NCBI RefSeq assembly: GCF_019279795.1
Contig: NC_056744.1
Span: 1,503,885,355 to 1,503,949,354, forward strand
Direction: 5' to 3'
Origin: Protopterus annectens
Taxonomy: Eukaryota > Chordata > Ceratodontiformes > Protopteridae
Length of the DNA stretch: 64,000 nt
Shown: positions 46,378-57,700 of the stretch, in pieces
How positions within the stretch are numbered: position 1 is the first letter of the stretch
Layout: the number at the start of each line of letters is the position of its first letter
The notes under the pieces: generated by a model
The model's database searches: none
What the model was told of the DNA's origin: nothing
Seen by the model: only the letters and a program-made list of their open reading frames with translations
Translations under genes and position numbers: made by a program

Positions 46378-46640
46378 CGTATGCGAAGGCCGGTCCCAGC
46401 GGACCCTCCTGTTCCTCATCAGTTGGCGAGTGCACCTGGCACCAGCGGCTCTGGTGCCCATCCCAGGCTCCCCTCCTCCATTGGTCCTGTGCCACCTTCA
46501 GGTGGAATCGCTGCAGGGGATGGGGCTTGTCCCCCCGTGCAAGCGTGGGTGGAGGAGGGCCACCTGTCACTCTTGCTAGGATCCGGGCTGTGGTGCGTAG
46601 GGAGATCCAGCGTTCAGTCGCTGATCCCCTACACCAGCTC
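46378..46640 (+). pseudogene. GC-rich exon-like block, possible later exon of the Myb/SANT-like gene
   Basis: The GC content jumps above both flanks. One frame begins with a P/S/G-rich run (ADPPVPHQLASAPGTSGSGA, then HPRLPSSIGPVPPSGG). A second frame continues with VTLARIRAVVRREIQRSVAD, PLHQL, which looks like a helical protein domain. The two halves are in different frames near 46,550, so the exon is broken or my reading mixes two exons. Proline-rich linkers followed by such helices occur in Harbinger accessory proteins. This remains inference. Confidence 0.4.
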
Positions 46641-47087
46641 TAGGCGAGAGTGGCGTGTCTCTCGGGTGAGCCTGCCCATCCTACACAGCCCTCAGCACAG
46701 CCACTCTCGGGGCTGTGAAGGTGCAGTGGTGACTGTCCATGGGTGGGGATCTCAGTTCCACTGTTACCATCTGTGGGCTCATGGGCTTGCAATTTCCAAA
46801 CCTCCTTACCCGTCATTTGTGTTCACCCACCCCATGTGCCAAACTCCGCTCCTGTATGCGTCTTATTTGTCGGCTGGACATGTAAACTGATAATTCTAAT
46901 TGGCAGTACAACATATTTTGTTGTCCTCACCTCTCTCTCAGGGGGGGAAGGTTTCAAATTTCATACTAAATTTCAAACATATGCACAGCTGTTGCTGGTA
47001 AAGAAATGGGCAGCTATGGACCTTCCCTACACCCATCCTGCTCATCCCGAGCTGGTTTCCCTATTGTCTTTCCCTCTTTGTGCCCCC
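46641..47087. other. Non-coding spacer
   Basis: Less GC-rich than the block before it. Overlapping open frames (to 47,129) have no domain. Confidence 0.4.
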
Positions 47088-47090
47088 TTA

Positions 47091-47254
47091 GAAATTAGCG
47101 TGGGGGTTAGCGGGAGTAAGCACTATTAAGCAGTAGTTAGCGGGGGTGCACGAGTGTGAGCTTGTGTGCGCTTAGCTAAACATTGCTAAGCATCGCGCAA
47201 ACCCGCTTACAACTGCTTAAAAGTGCTTAATCCCACTAACCCTGTGCTAATTTC
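47091..47254. mobile_element. 164-bp MITE with TTA target duplication
   Basis: The ends are inverted repeats: GAAATTAGCGTGGGGGTTAG at the left and, reverse-complemented from the right, GAAATTAGCACAGGGTTAGT. The match goes on through GGGA.TAAGCACT.TTAAGCAG, so the arms are about 70 bp and nearly the whole unit folds back. TTA stands on both sides (47,088-47,090 and 47,255-47,257), the 3-bp target duplication expected for PIF/Harbinger. The arms are made of TTAGCG/GCTTAA-type short repeats. It lies next to a tRNA-like head at 47.31 kb. Confidence 0.85.
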
Positions 47255-47313
47255 TTAAGTGCCTCAGTCACTCTGTATGACAAGGCCCTTGTACTGCTCA
47301 GCAGCAAAATAAA

Positions 47314-47382
47314 AAGCCTTGTCAGTCTCGAACCCAGGACCTTGGACTCGCCAGTCTGCATGAAGTACCACTACACCACAGC
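47314..47382 (-). repeat. tRNA-like head
   Basis: Minus strand: CTGCTGTGGTGTAGTGGTAC (box A) and AGGTCCTGGGTTCGAGACTG (box B), then AAGGCTTTTTATTTTGCTGC. Box B matches the consensus GGTTCGANNC. It points towards the MITE at 47,091-47,254. Confidence 0.65.
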
Positions 47383-48525
47383 AGATGTACAATAACTTGG
47401 TGCTGAAAGAAATATAGCATGCATTACAATGAGTGAATGTAAAGGGAAAATAGGAAAGCCATAGGAATACATTGCAATAACTACTGTTGTATGCCAATTA
47501 ATTCTCTAATTCGAAAAGGAAGTACATACTCCCATGTATCCAGTGTTAGCATTAGGAGGTGTGAGTAAACCTACACACTGAGAAGAGTGTACTGGAAGAA
47601 GCAACAGTCAGGTTTCAGTACAAAATTCATTTCACTGGCTACAACCCAGCTTCAGGAGTGTCCACAGCAAACGAGCATGGTCCCCACCTTGCAAAACTGA
47701 AAGGGCTATGCCTACCTAACCTATCATTTTATAGCAGTGTCCTGAAATCACAGAGAGAACTGCAATTACCACACAGCAGGCTGCATGCAATTGCTAAATG
47801 GTGGGCACCAATTGGTGCAGAGGCCATCACATGCACATGTGCAGATACCTAGAAAAGCAGCCTGTATATACTGTCCACACATGCAATAATATCATTGCAA
47901 CAGCTGGGAGAGAGAGCGAGCACGAGCGAGAGAGACTGACAGAGACAGACACAAACAGGCAGAAGGAGGCAGACGCTGAAAACTAATAGCAACACACAGA
48001 GGAAACAAAACCAAAAAAAAAAAAAAAAAAAACACCTTCAACAGACTGAGGTGAGGAATACAAAGGTAAGGTATGTAACAGATATGTATTTGCTGACATC
48101 CAAAAGATGTGTCTGAAGGGTACTCTACATACTGTGAATCATCCATATGTGGCAGCAGTCCGTATCTATATGTACATGCACATTTGCATAGGGAAAGGGA
48201 CATACTGCAACTGTTAGTGAAGGCTGGACATAAGTATGTTGTTGAAGGCTGCTATGTGCACATATGTATGTAGGTTCTAGTGTGTGGCATTGCAGAAAGC
48301 AAGCAGTGCCGGTATATGTCATGTGGTGTTAAACGCTGTGGGACTGAGCTACAGGCAGTGAGACCTGCAACAGCTATACGGCCTGAGGACAGCAGAATGC
48401 ATTCTGCACAACATTGTGCAATAGTACATAACCGTATGTCTCACAACTGTTGCATAATTGACATCCCCACCATGAAAGGTGGGCAGTATGTGCCTATATG
48501 TACAGCAATGGATGTTTACATGTAT
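47383..48525. other. Non-coding stretch, no gene seen
   Basis: Contains a GAGA/AGACAGAC-rich purine tract (about 47,907-47,965) and an A-run at 48,014-48,031. No coding frame is supported. Confidence 0.5.
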
Positions 48526-48570
48526 GTGTATATATACATGTATATAAACGTATATAGATCTAATATATAC

Positions 48571-48618
<48 letters not shown>

Positions 48619-48630
48619 GATATATATAGA
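48526..48630. repeat. (TA)n tract, left of the foldback
   Basis: TA and GATATA repeats, interrupted. They continue on the other side of the foldback at 48,952-49,020. Confidence 0.95.
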
Positions 48631-48948
48631 TGGGTTCCTATGAATACGTCGACAGCCGAAACATCGACACTTACCTCATCGACACCAAAGCATCGACCGT
48701 TCAGAACATCGACAATCCAGGTAAGCGATTTTTCCCCCTTACAGGACCCATGGTAGCACTTGTTTCGCTAGTACGACGTTATGGACAACGCAAATTCTCA
48801 ACAGTCGCTACTATGGGTCCTAAGTGCTACCATGGGTCCTGTAAGGGGGAAAATCGCTTACCTGGATTGTCGATGTTCTGAACAGTCGATGCTTTGGTGT
48901 CGATGAGGTAAGTGTCGATGTTTAGGCTGTCGACGTATTCATAGGAAC

Positions 48949-48951
<3 letters not shown>
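48631..48951. mobile_element. Foldback DNA element inserted in a (TA)n tract
   Basis: Arm 1 (48,631-48,761) starts TGGGTTCCTATGAATACGTC and ends CCATGGTAGCACTT. Arm 2 (48,822-48,951) is its reverse complement with only a few differences over 130 bp. The loop is 60 bp. The outer half of each arm carries ATCGAC/GTCGAT boxes (five in about 75 bp). Both outer ends run straight into (TA)n, as expected for a TA-target MITE. No open frame of meaning. The superfamily is not clear. Confidence 0.9.
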
Positions 48952-48989
<38 letters not shown>

Positions 48990-49020
48990 TATATATATAT
49001 ATATATATATTGATATATAT
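48952..49020. repeat. (TA)n tract, between foldback and Penelope-like element
   Basis: TA repeats with GATATA and TTGATATA interruptions, joining directly to the inverted repeat at 49,021. Confidence 0.95.
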
Positions 49021-50413
49021 AAGTTCAACTAGGAAAGAAAAAGCAGCAAATGCACTGTGTGCAAAATTCCGTCTCTGTGTCTTGGGAATGGTATGAGGAC
49101 ATGTTGGAAGAGGTGAAATGTATAACGTCCTTATTTAAGGACAGAGGCTATGACATTAGAGTTATGGAAAATGTAAGTAATTATGTTGTGAGGAAATGGG
49201 GTAACTAGTACAAGCCTTTGCTGGGTGAAAAATATAGGACAGCTATTGTTTCGACTGTGGATACATTGCATGATATGAAGTCTGAAACTTGCATGTTTGG
49301 TAAATCTTGCATTTTGGAATTTGGCATGTATTCAGGTAAAGTTAAGAAGATTTTGATTAACAATTGGCATATAATATCTGCTGATCAAGATATAGCACCT
49401 ATGTTAGGTGAATGCCCAAGGTTTGTTTATAAGGTAGGGGCGAATATAAAATCTATTTTAGAGAAGGGTATCTTCATTAAGAAGACAGAGCATATGAAAA
49501 CTGCAAAATGTGGGGCATGTAAACAATGTCACACTATATTTCAGGGAGTGTGAAATTGGACAATTACAAACACACTAGAATTAAATTCTGTGGGGGCAAC
49601 TGTACAACTAAAATTGTGGTGTATATTGCCATCTGTAGAACATGTTCAGGATTCTATATAGGTAAGACTCAAAGGAGTTTAAACAAACGTATATATTCTC
49701 ACCTTTGTAGCATCAGAAGGAAGGATGAAAAAAATGCTTTGTATAAACATATTAAGCAATATGGTGATAAAAATTATTTTAATTTTGGTATAGTGGACAT
49801 TGTGCACACCAATAACAGAGAGGGGGGGGTGACTTTAACAATTTATTATTATATAAAGAATTTTGGTGGCAAATATATACGGACGCTTCCACTATACCAG
49901 GTTTAAATGACACTCTATCTGCCAAACCACTATTGGTCTTAAAATGAACTATTTATAAGGTACATTGTTATATGTTTTCAAACATGTTTTGATTTGATCC
50001 AAATGTTGTTAACATTTCTTCAGTTTTTTAACTTGTTCATTTTATCAATACATATTACATGTAACATTGTTTTTAGAAACAATATGAATATCATTTAATA
50101 TTTTATGAATAGAGAACAATGGTCATAGGATGTGTGTATAGCTTTAAAATTTCAAACTGAATTTTGGCGCCAAAAATGTTATTTAAGCAACTGTGATGCA
50201 AGCTATGGTGTTCTGAGGAAGCTTGTTTTATTCAAGTAAAAGCGCTTAACCATTCTTCGTTTGTTGGCATTACAATAAACTTTTTACTTCTACTTGGTTT
50301 CATTGAAGGTGTTGTGGACTGTTATGAGCGTTGAATAGGGGCGTATTCCCAAGACACAGAGACGGAATTTTGCACACAGTGCATTTGCTGCTTTTTCTTT
50401 CCTAGTTGAACTT
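49021..50413 (+). mobile_element. Penelope-like element, 5'-truncated and broken, with terminal inverted repeats
   Basis: The ends are a perfect 69-bp inverted repeat: 49,021-49,089 (AAGTTCAACTAGGAAAGAAA ...) and 50,345-50,413. Inside, plus-strand frames at 49,218-49,906 encode the C-terminal part of a Penelope-like protein. A cysteine motif (CGACKQC) of the linker is followed by a GIY-YIG endonuclease (YIAICRTCSGFYIGKTQRSL, then NKRIYSHL), the domain that cuts DNA for insertion. The reverse transcriptase is missing, so the copy is strongly truncated, with a few breaks. The region after the gene has TTCTGAGGAAGCTTG ... CAAG, a hairpin typical of Penelope-like 3' ends. Inverted terminal copies are known in this class. 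The exact identity of the arms suggests a fairly young insertion. Confidence 0.88.
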
Positions 50414-50445
50414 TTATGGTTGCTGTACTGTTTGCTTCAGTCGAG

Positions 50446-50446
<1 letters not shown>

Positions 50447-50492
<46 letters not shown>

Positions 50493-50528
50493 GATAGCTA
50501 TGTATGGATAGATATGGATATATGTATC

Positions 50529-50577
<49 letters not shown>

Positions 50578-50580
50578 AGG
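50447..50580. repeat. (TA)n followed by (TG)n microsatellites
   Basis: About 21 TA units at 50,447-50,490, a short spacer, then about 22 TG units at 50,530-50,576. The open frames here are read-through of the repeats. Confidence 0.96.
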
Positions 50581-50617
50581 TGCCTGTTGTCCAAGGCATG
50601 GACTGAACAGTGCCATA

Positions 50618-51392
50618 CCCCATTCCAAAACACCTTACACAGTAACTGCCACATAGGTGGTAGCCTGCCTAACACTGATGGTGTCAGAAGGGTACATGGG
50701 ACACAGGTGGACAGTAGGCTCCCTTTTGATAATCACAGTGACAACAGTAGTAATGTAATATGTCTATGTGGTACTTGTCATCACAAAAGGTGTGTGGGAA
50801 ATATAGGTTGGTGTTCCCCTCTACTCATCACAATGCCCCATGTGGTATGTACCTCACATGACAACTACAGCAAGTAGAAAGGCCACAGACATACCTAACA
50901 AAGAGTAATACTGCCCTCAAACACACACCCTATGCAGACTAACTCACAAACCACAGCTAGAGTGCATTGCATACCGCCCACCCAGAGGTTACCACTGCCG
51001 GACATACAGAGGTATGTCACACCCATAGCAGTCTGCCAACAACCATGACAACACCTCACAAACCCTCCGGGCTACATGACCTAGAGCCCTAATCCTGGTC
51101 ACCTCACTAAATGGCACATGCTGGAGGTACAGGTTCCTATCCACAAATATGCCATACTCTGGACTAAACCACCCAGCATGAACAAACGAGGCTCCTCCTC
51201 AGCAAATGTCATACATACCCCTGATGATTGTTTTGGAGATAGGTAATATGCCCTGGGAGCCACCTCTGTGTATCCGGTTGACAGGAGCAAGTGAAATCCA
51301 TATTACATGTGTGCCAAAGGCCAGGGTAGGTAGGCTAGGCTGCTCTAGGCCCTAGGGCCAATAGCGTATTACCTACCTATGCCACAATGCAC
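50618..51392 (+). mobile_element. CR1 LINE 3' end, unusually diverged
   Basis: The CR1 order is kept: AACTGCCACATAGGTGGTAG (the NYHIGG block), CAATGCCCCATGTGGTATGT (NAPFGMYL block), then the 3' region GCTCTAGGCCCTAGGGCCAA and ACCTACCTATG near 51,385. Against the copies at 18, 24 and 42 kb, many changes break A- and T-runs (TTT to TGT, AGAAGG to TGATGG). No open frame survives. 5' truncated near the (TG)n tract. Confidence 0.8.
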
Positions 51393-51689
51393 ACACACAT
51401 GTACTCAGTGCAATACCTGCTATGTGAGGTGGAATGAGTGTGACAGTGACTGTGTGCAAGGTTTGTAAAGGTGTGATAGCTTAGTGTGAGGTTGTGTCTG
51501 TCATGATAGTTTGTGTCCTAGGTGTGAGGCCGGAGAATGATGTCAGTTATTGGGATGCAGACATAGTAGGATGGCATATGTTGTGACGTAGTTCCTTGTG
51601 TACGACTGTGGTGTCCCAGTGTAGGCTGAAGCAATACATGTATGCTCAGTAAGTGGTACTGCTGATATCCATAGGCAACAACTTGCCAC
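51393..51689. other. Non-coding spacer, CA/TG rich
   Basis: Rich in TGTG and CACA. No gene seen. Confidence 0.5.
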
Positions 51690-51832
51690 AGGTGGTGGGG
51701 TTGGCCATACATCCCCCCCTCACCAGAGTGGAGGAGCTGCTCCTAAGCGTGGTGGCTCCTGGCCTACAGCAGCAACAACATCATACGTGTCATCATGGAG
51801 GCCGGAGCCACCCAGCAGGATGACATGGAGTG
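51690..51832 (+). other. Exon-like block of a possible transposon gene
   Basis: GC-richer than its flanks, with an open reading SGGAAPKRGGSWPTAATTSY, then VSSWRPEPPSRMTWSV and a donor-like CAG|GTAATAT near 51,838. It lies between the two blocks assigned to the Myb/SANT-like gene and may be another exon of it. No homology can be shown by eye. Confidence 0.25.
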
Positions 51833-53524
51833 TGCAGGTAATATGCCCTAGCTGTAGACGACCGTTAGTATTGTTAGAATATGCATATGTGAGATGTGTA
51901 CTGTGTGTGTGTAGCAGTTGTGCTGCCTAACGTGTGCAGTACTGATATTTGGAATAGTATCCGTACACCTGTGACTGTTGACTGTTGTTCCACTGTCGTT
52001 TAGCACACTCACAGTAACAATGCCACAGTTGTGGCCACTGACAAACTGTGTCATATTCTTCTAGGTCCCTCTGGTGTGACCACAGGGCAGACAATACATG
52101 CTGGTGAGTGTGTTAACACTTTAATATTGGTAATGAAATGTGGATGTCTTAGGTGTGGTGTAGGCCATGTACACGTAACACACCTATGCATAATGCATGC
52201 TGTGCATGTTTGCTGTGAGACATCAGTCATCTCAGTAAAGTCAGTAGCTGCCTCAATCACATGCAATGCACAGTGCAGCAGACACAACTGTGGCAACCCT
52301 GTACTGCACATTGGATATGCATAGTTGCTACAGCTACACACAACAGAACACATTTATCATACGCAGTACATGAAAACATGCTACATTTGGCATTACCACA
52401 CACCCGCTGTAAGGTCACACTTCAGTATCCCACATGTCATGCACACGCACATGATGCACCTCAGGGGTAGAGGCCTATCATGGGGCTGTGCAACACTCTG
52501 CAACACATAACAGTCATGTTAGGCAATGCTCCCTATTGGGCACCTCACACACCCATGTACAAGGTGGCTGTGTAATTGTGAATGTAGCCACGGCACTGCA
52601 GTTACAGCATGCTTGGTGGTGGTCTTGCACACATTAGTAGCTGTGAGTGACCATAAGATGCATGTTGATGATGGCACAGGGTACTACACCCCATTCCGTT
52701 ACAGTGACCACAGTACTACTCATAGCAGTCCTTGCTTTGCACCTCAGTGTTGTGTGTGTGCAAACATATGCACCTATACACAATATGCATAGCATGTTGT
52801 CTGTGTGCTTACATATGTCAGTATACACACTATGCACAGCAGTCACCATCCACACAGTGTCACATATATATCCTGGAATGCTAGTGGGTGTATAGGTCAC
52901 TTGACACACATTGGGTATGTGTGGTGTTTAATGTTGCAGTCATGTAGCATGCCATGTCCGGCACCCACATATCTGCAATATGTCCCACACTCACCATAAC
53001 CACTGTCCTTCACATCAGCATGCACCGCACATCCCGTGTGTGTACCTAGCATGCATGTGCTACACTCGTGCCCACTATTATCTGCTATGGACACAGACAC
53101 TGCACTCAGACATGGATATCTATGTGTCACACAGATAACACATGCAGCCATGGCATGTATACTTGTGAGTGATGGTGCACAGGGCATTGCAGAGCTGATA
53201 ATACCTGCACAGCAATGTTGTGTCCATGTACACATTGTGTTCCAGGGTGTAGCCAATCACTGAACAACTACACAGTTGCATCAAAGCCATGTATACTGCC
53301 ATTTAATAGGGGCGTCTACACTTGCACTGCATGGTCTTGTGCAACAACATATTCTGCATGCTGACGTGTGTGGTGACTTGTCTACCTTGTGATACTGACA
53401 CCCACCTTCACCCACTATAGAGTATGTGTTGGATTGCTGGTTTGTGTGTGTATGTGCTGTAGTGAGGTGTGTATTAGTGTGCATGTGCAGACCGTAATGT
53501 GCATTTCCTGTCTTCCTCTCACAG
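51833..53524. other. Non-coding, CA/TG-rich stretch
   Basis: Only a handful of AAA or TTT triplets in about 1.7 kb, with much CACA, TGTG and GCAT. The many short open frames on both strands are a result of this composition and have no domains. Confidence 0.55.
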
Positions 53525-54420
53525 GTGCTGAGTTAGGGGTTGGCCAAAGCAGCAGGCAACCTGAAGCCACTGCCACGAATAGTGGTGATGATGACACATG
53601 TATATTGGAACAGGAAGATTTGACAGGGTCTGTCGTTGGTCTGCCAATTGACAGTACACAGCGTTCAACCCCATCTATGCGCGCACACATACTGTCAATA
53701 CATCCCTCACCACCAATGGCCATAGGCAAGGGACAGCATACAGTTGGCATTGACCAGGAGAGTGTGGTACCCATGACACTTGCATCCCCTCACAGCAGCC
53801 ATAGCCGTAGACCTGGAATGGTACCACATAGGCAGAGGTCCAGGAGTTCTCTGGGGAGCACCACTGGTCATATTGCCCCTGGCAGGCGTGCCCTCACAGG
53901 TCTTATGACGACCAGTATGTTCCGGGCTGTAATGCAGGCTCAGGCATATATGGGACGGTACACCAGGCAGTGACTTAGGGCACAGAGGGCACATTACACC
54001 GCTATCAATGACAGCCTCTGTGACCTTGCCAGTGCCATCCAGACTTACACCGGGGTCATTGATAGACGTTGGAGGGAGACATTAGATGCTCTCTACAACA
54101 TGTCTTCCATGAGCCAGGACCGTGTGGGATGGTTGCAACGTTGATCTGGACGCATTTCAGCAACAGCTGGCAGTGGTCGTGGATGGCCCACAGTTCACAG
54201 CCGCTCCCGTAGTGGCAGTATTGCTGGGGCTGGCTTGTCCACTGACCATCCCAGTAGACCACGTGCACGTGGCTCTGGCCAGTCCCAGCAGGGATGTGGG
54301 TACAGTCATCATACCTCTGCCTCTGACAGTACCCAGTCAGGGTTGGTACCCGATACTGTCCATAGCACCCCTGCCAGGCACAGGTACTGTGTCCGTGGCC
54401 GGAGACAGTGATCTGTACAG
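53525..54420 (+). pseudogene. C-terminal part of a Harbinger-type accessory protein, broken by two stops
   Basis: After a CTCACAG acceptor-like site, the frame reads GAELGVGQSSRQPEATATNS, then an acidic GDDDTCILEQED. Next come S/P/R-rich HSSHSRRPGMVPHRQRSRSS and a helical block TSMFRAVMQAQAYMGRYTRQ. The same frame goes on past TGA at 53,971 with RAHYTAINDSLCDLASAIQT, YTGVIDRRWRETLDALYNM, and past TGA near 54,143 with S/R/G-rich text to about 54,420. Both stops could be CGA changed to TGA (CpG decay). An acidic region, a conserved helical block and an SR-rich tail are what I expect of the second Harbinger protein. It may be the far end of the gene that starts at 44,691, or of a second copy. 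Confidence 0.5.
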
Positions 54421-56155
54421 CTTAGCAGGTACAGTCTGTGGCTGTCCCACAAACTACCATATATGGCAGCCACATGGTGGAGCTGTGTGCATGCAGACAC
54501 ACACACATTAACCAAACAACGAGGGCTCACACATACACACATTACATCAACATTGGCCCATGCTGTACTGTTGTCCCACACACACACACACTCACACTCA
54601 CACTCACACTCACACACACAGACATGTCGATTGGATGGGTCAATGTCAGGCTCTGGCAAACAACATAATGCCCTGTGCATATGATGATACCTGTGTCGCC
54701 TCCTGCCATCTGCATCATTGACGGAGGGACAGGCAAACATGGTGCTGATACACAGGATGACACTATAGCAGTGTAGCAATAATAGCAAGTTGTCAACAAG
54801 GAAGTGTAACGACATCCTTGTAGGTATATCTGAGCGGACATTATGCATCAAAGCTCTGACTGTCAATGTAACATTGTTTACACCACTGTTAGGTCTGAGT
54901 ATGTATTGTCCACTCATGTGCCACTTGGCTGAAGTGTAATGTGTTGCCAGAATGTGTTAGTGAGTGTACAGTACGCGTGTGATGTACACTTGCTAATCTG
55001 TACTGCACACATCTGTGAACATGGTGGGTGCGCACTGTCTGCATGTATGTGCATAGTGGACACATGGGATGTGTGGCATATTGTGTTGTACACATTAACA
55101 GCTCATAGTATCTTTCAATGGCTAGTATGCATTGTACTACATGTACTAACATGGGTAGACGTGTGTATGACATCGGTTGACACTATGCTGTGGATGATAC
55201 TGTTAATATCAGTCAATGATTTGCAGTCTGGTAGTATACACAACCTCAGCAGCATGACTTTAAGCAATCATTGGATGATGTCCGGACAAATGACATACAG
55301 TAGTAGGGAACCCAGTAATAATTGGATCCTTCCGGTGCTACACTATAACACTAACCAGTGGTAATGACCGCCACCCGTTCCTGTGACCATACCTGTTTGG
55401 CATATAGCCCCCTTAGGTACATGCAGACACACTAGGGATATGTCCATCCAAATCTGAAAATGCATGGATTGGCCTACAATGCATTCCCTGGATGGGATTC
55501 ATATCCTGCGCAAGGGTATCATACAGACAGATACCTGTTGTCTGATACATGCCGTATAGCAGTAAGCCGACTATGGCATAGTCATCCTCATGTACTATAC
55601 ATACTATCCCATCAGTACCACACAGGTGGTAGCCCTCAACATTTATGTTGGGTACCAATGTGTACCTACAGCCTCATGTTATGTCATGTGTCCCTTGGTA
55701 TCCACATATCCATAGGTATTGTGGAGTCCCAAGGTGTATCACATAGGACATGAGAGGCCTGACTGCATATCCACAAGGCAGTCGTACACCTATAAAGACT
55801 GTCCATTCTTGGCAGTCTTTGTTGTGTATGACCATGTCTGACATATACCCCAGGCATATACCCTCACTCACACTACTCTTAAGTAACTGCTATGGGTGTG
55901 TGTGCCACAGATGACCTTGGCCACAGAACACGACAGTGGACGGCCTTGTCACATACATACATATGTGACCTATGATCTGAGAAGCAGCGGCACAACCTGT
56001 CAATGGAAACAAATGTATACATGTAGTATGCAGGCTTCACATCTATGTACTGATTGAGGGGACATGTACACATAAATATTTGCCACGCAGATACCTGATG
56101 TGTGCAATGCACTTACTGTTGTAATCGTACTATGTCATACCATAGTAAAAGCAAA
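54421..56155. other. Non-coding, CA/TG-rich stretch
   Basis: Contains (CA)n and (CACACT)n tracts at 54,495-54,620. No supported gene. The minus-strand frame at 54,309-54,917 is read-through of these repeats. Confidence 0.5.
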
Positions 56156-56169
56156 ACCCATACCACATT

Positions 56170-56575
56170 GACCAACAGTGGCACACACACACAGTCAGCA
56201 TTTGCAGGATTCAAACCCCTACCTAGCTATGCTATGATACTAGAGAGCGATGCATTAACACGGCACGCTATCTGCTTTACTGGGTGTTTTCCCTTCGGCT
56301 GTATTTGTAGGATGGTGACATCATCAGACTTTCCAAAGAGGAATGTACCTCTTTTAGTGAGTTTTCACAGTCTCCAAAAAGGGACACCTCTCAAAAGGAA
56401 CTGCACACATACACCCCCCACACACACACACTCACTCACTGTTTGCAGGATTCAAACCCCTACCTAACTATGTTATGATACTAGAGAGAGACGCATTAAC
56501 ATGGCGCGCTATTTGCTTTACTGGCTGGTTTCCCTTCTCCTGCTGTATTTATAGAATGGTGACATCAGACTGGAC
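56170..56575 (-). repeat. Direct duplication of a tRNA-like unit (two copies)
   Basis: Copy 1 (about 56,185-56,335) and copy 2 (about 56,428-56,573) share GCAGGATTCAAACCCCTACC, ATGATACTAGAGAG, GCATTAACA and CTTTACTGG, then TTTCCCTT, CTGTATTT and ATGGTGACATCA. On the minus strand each has a box-A-like TAGCGTGCC or TAGCGCGCC, and a box-B-like GGGTTTGAATCC. So a tRNA-derived unit was copied about 243 bp apart. (CA)n precedes each copy. Confidence 0.7.
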
Positions 56576-57700
56576 ATGGTGATGTGTGTACACTTTGTTT
56601 TCTGCCATTCCAGGAATGGTCCGTGTGGATCAGCAGGTGTCAACAGCTTGAACAAGACCTCAGAATCCTTACCTTGTGTGATCTATCTGTGGACACATTG
56701 ACATTCCGTCATATGTCAACACATTATGCACATCTTGTTGGTTTTGTGGATACTACATCTGTCTGGGATGTTGATAAAGGGCTATTCAAAGTCTATGTGA
56801 CACATGTGTAGATGTTTTCATTGATGCATGTCCTGGGTGGCTGCCTTGCAAACAGTCTAGCATGTTTGGGAACCATGATCCGCACGTGAACATACCACAG
56901 TTGGTAGGGTTGTGTGTATTTCAGCTTCCAATAGCTCTGTTTATGACTGCAACCATGATGGACTCCATGACCTTGCAGATCAGACTTCATAGGCGTACTG
57001 GAGTTGACTACATGGTGTGTTCTGCACCAACACTTGTAGTGAGTGCCATATGTAGCTGTGACACATTCAACGGTTCCACATCCTGTGTAGGGGGTGAGGC
57101 TCAGCTGACTGTTCAGGTGCATTATCTGTTTGTTCTGTAGTTTGTGCATGACACATATTGGGAATCAATGTATTCCACTTGCTGCCATGCTTTTGGCAGT
57201 GGGGGTAGCTGCTCATCCATTCTACATGTGATATCTCCTGGTATGATGATATGGACTATTGTCAGTGGGAGGTGGGTATGTACATATGGGCCTGTCTGTC
57301 ATGATGTCGGCATTGTCACTCGGGTACAGTTGGCCCTAACTCAGGACATATATGGGTGTACATGGGTGTACATTGCTATTTATGACATAGCTGAAGGAGG
57401 TGTCATGATTCAGTCTGGACTCCTCAGCTACTCTTTACTAAACACCAATGAACATGAGCACTAATCCCTGTTATACTCTTTTACACACTTAACACCCTAC
57501 TGATCCTTTGTGATCAGGCTACAGAGTATGTCATGATGATATCCTGGCATGTCCAGGGGTCGGTTTCGTGTGTACTCTCCAGTCCAGCTGGTGGTTATTG
57601 TGATATTGACACAATGTCACATCTGCCTCATGTACACAGACAGCCTTCTCCTCCTCCTGACAAACTCAGATATATGTGTGAGATGCACCTATATAGACAT
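56576..57700 (+). other. Unassigned stretch, possible CR1 5' part
   Basis: A frame at 56,584-56,811 contains EWSVWISRCQQLEQDLRILT, helix-like and of the kind found in the N-terminal part of CR1 ORF1. If so, the CR1 copy that follows is near full length (about 4.8 kb). Frames at 56,862-57,464 have no domain. Confidence 0.3.

Noticed and set aside
46381-46890. A host gene with a GC-rich first exon
   Set aside because: The frame lacks a domain, and two frames share the plausible protein text. A Harbinger accessory exon is the simpler reading.
50208-50260. A hammerhead ribozyme in the Penelope-like 3' region
   Set aside because: CTGAGGA..CTTG/CAAG..AAAGC forms a hairpin but lacks the CTGATGA and GAAA core letters.
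50406-50675. Open frames encoding YIYIYI and VCVCVC runs
   Set aside because: Direct read-through of (TA)n and (TG)n microsatellites.
52031-53302. Many overlapping Cys/His-rich open frames on both strands
   Set aside because: A by-product of the TGTG/CACA/GCAT-rich composition. No zinc-finger spacing and no shared frame.
54309-54917. 202-codon minus-strand open frame
   Set aside because: It crosses (CACACT)n repeats (CECECECE run) and lies antisense to the Harbinger-type block at 53.5-54.4 kb.
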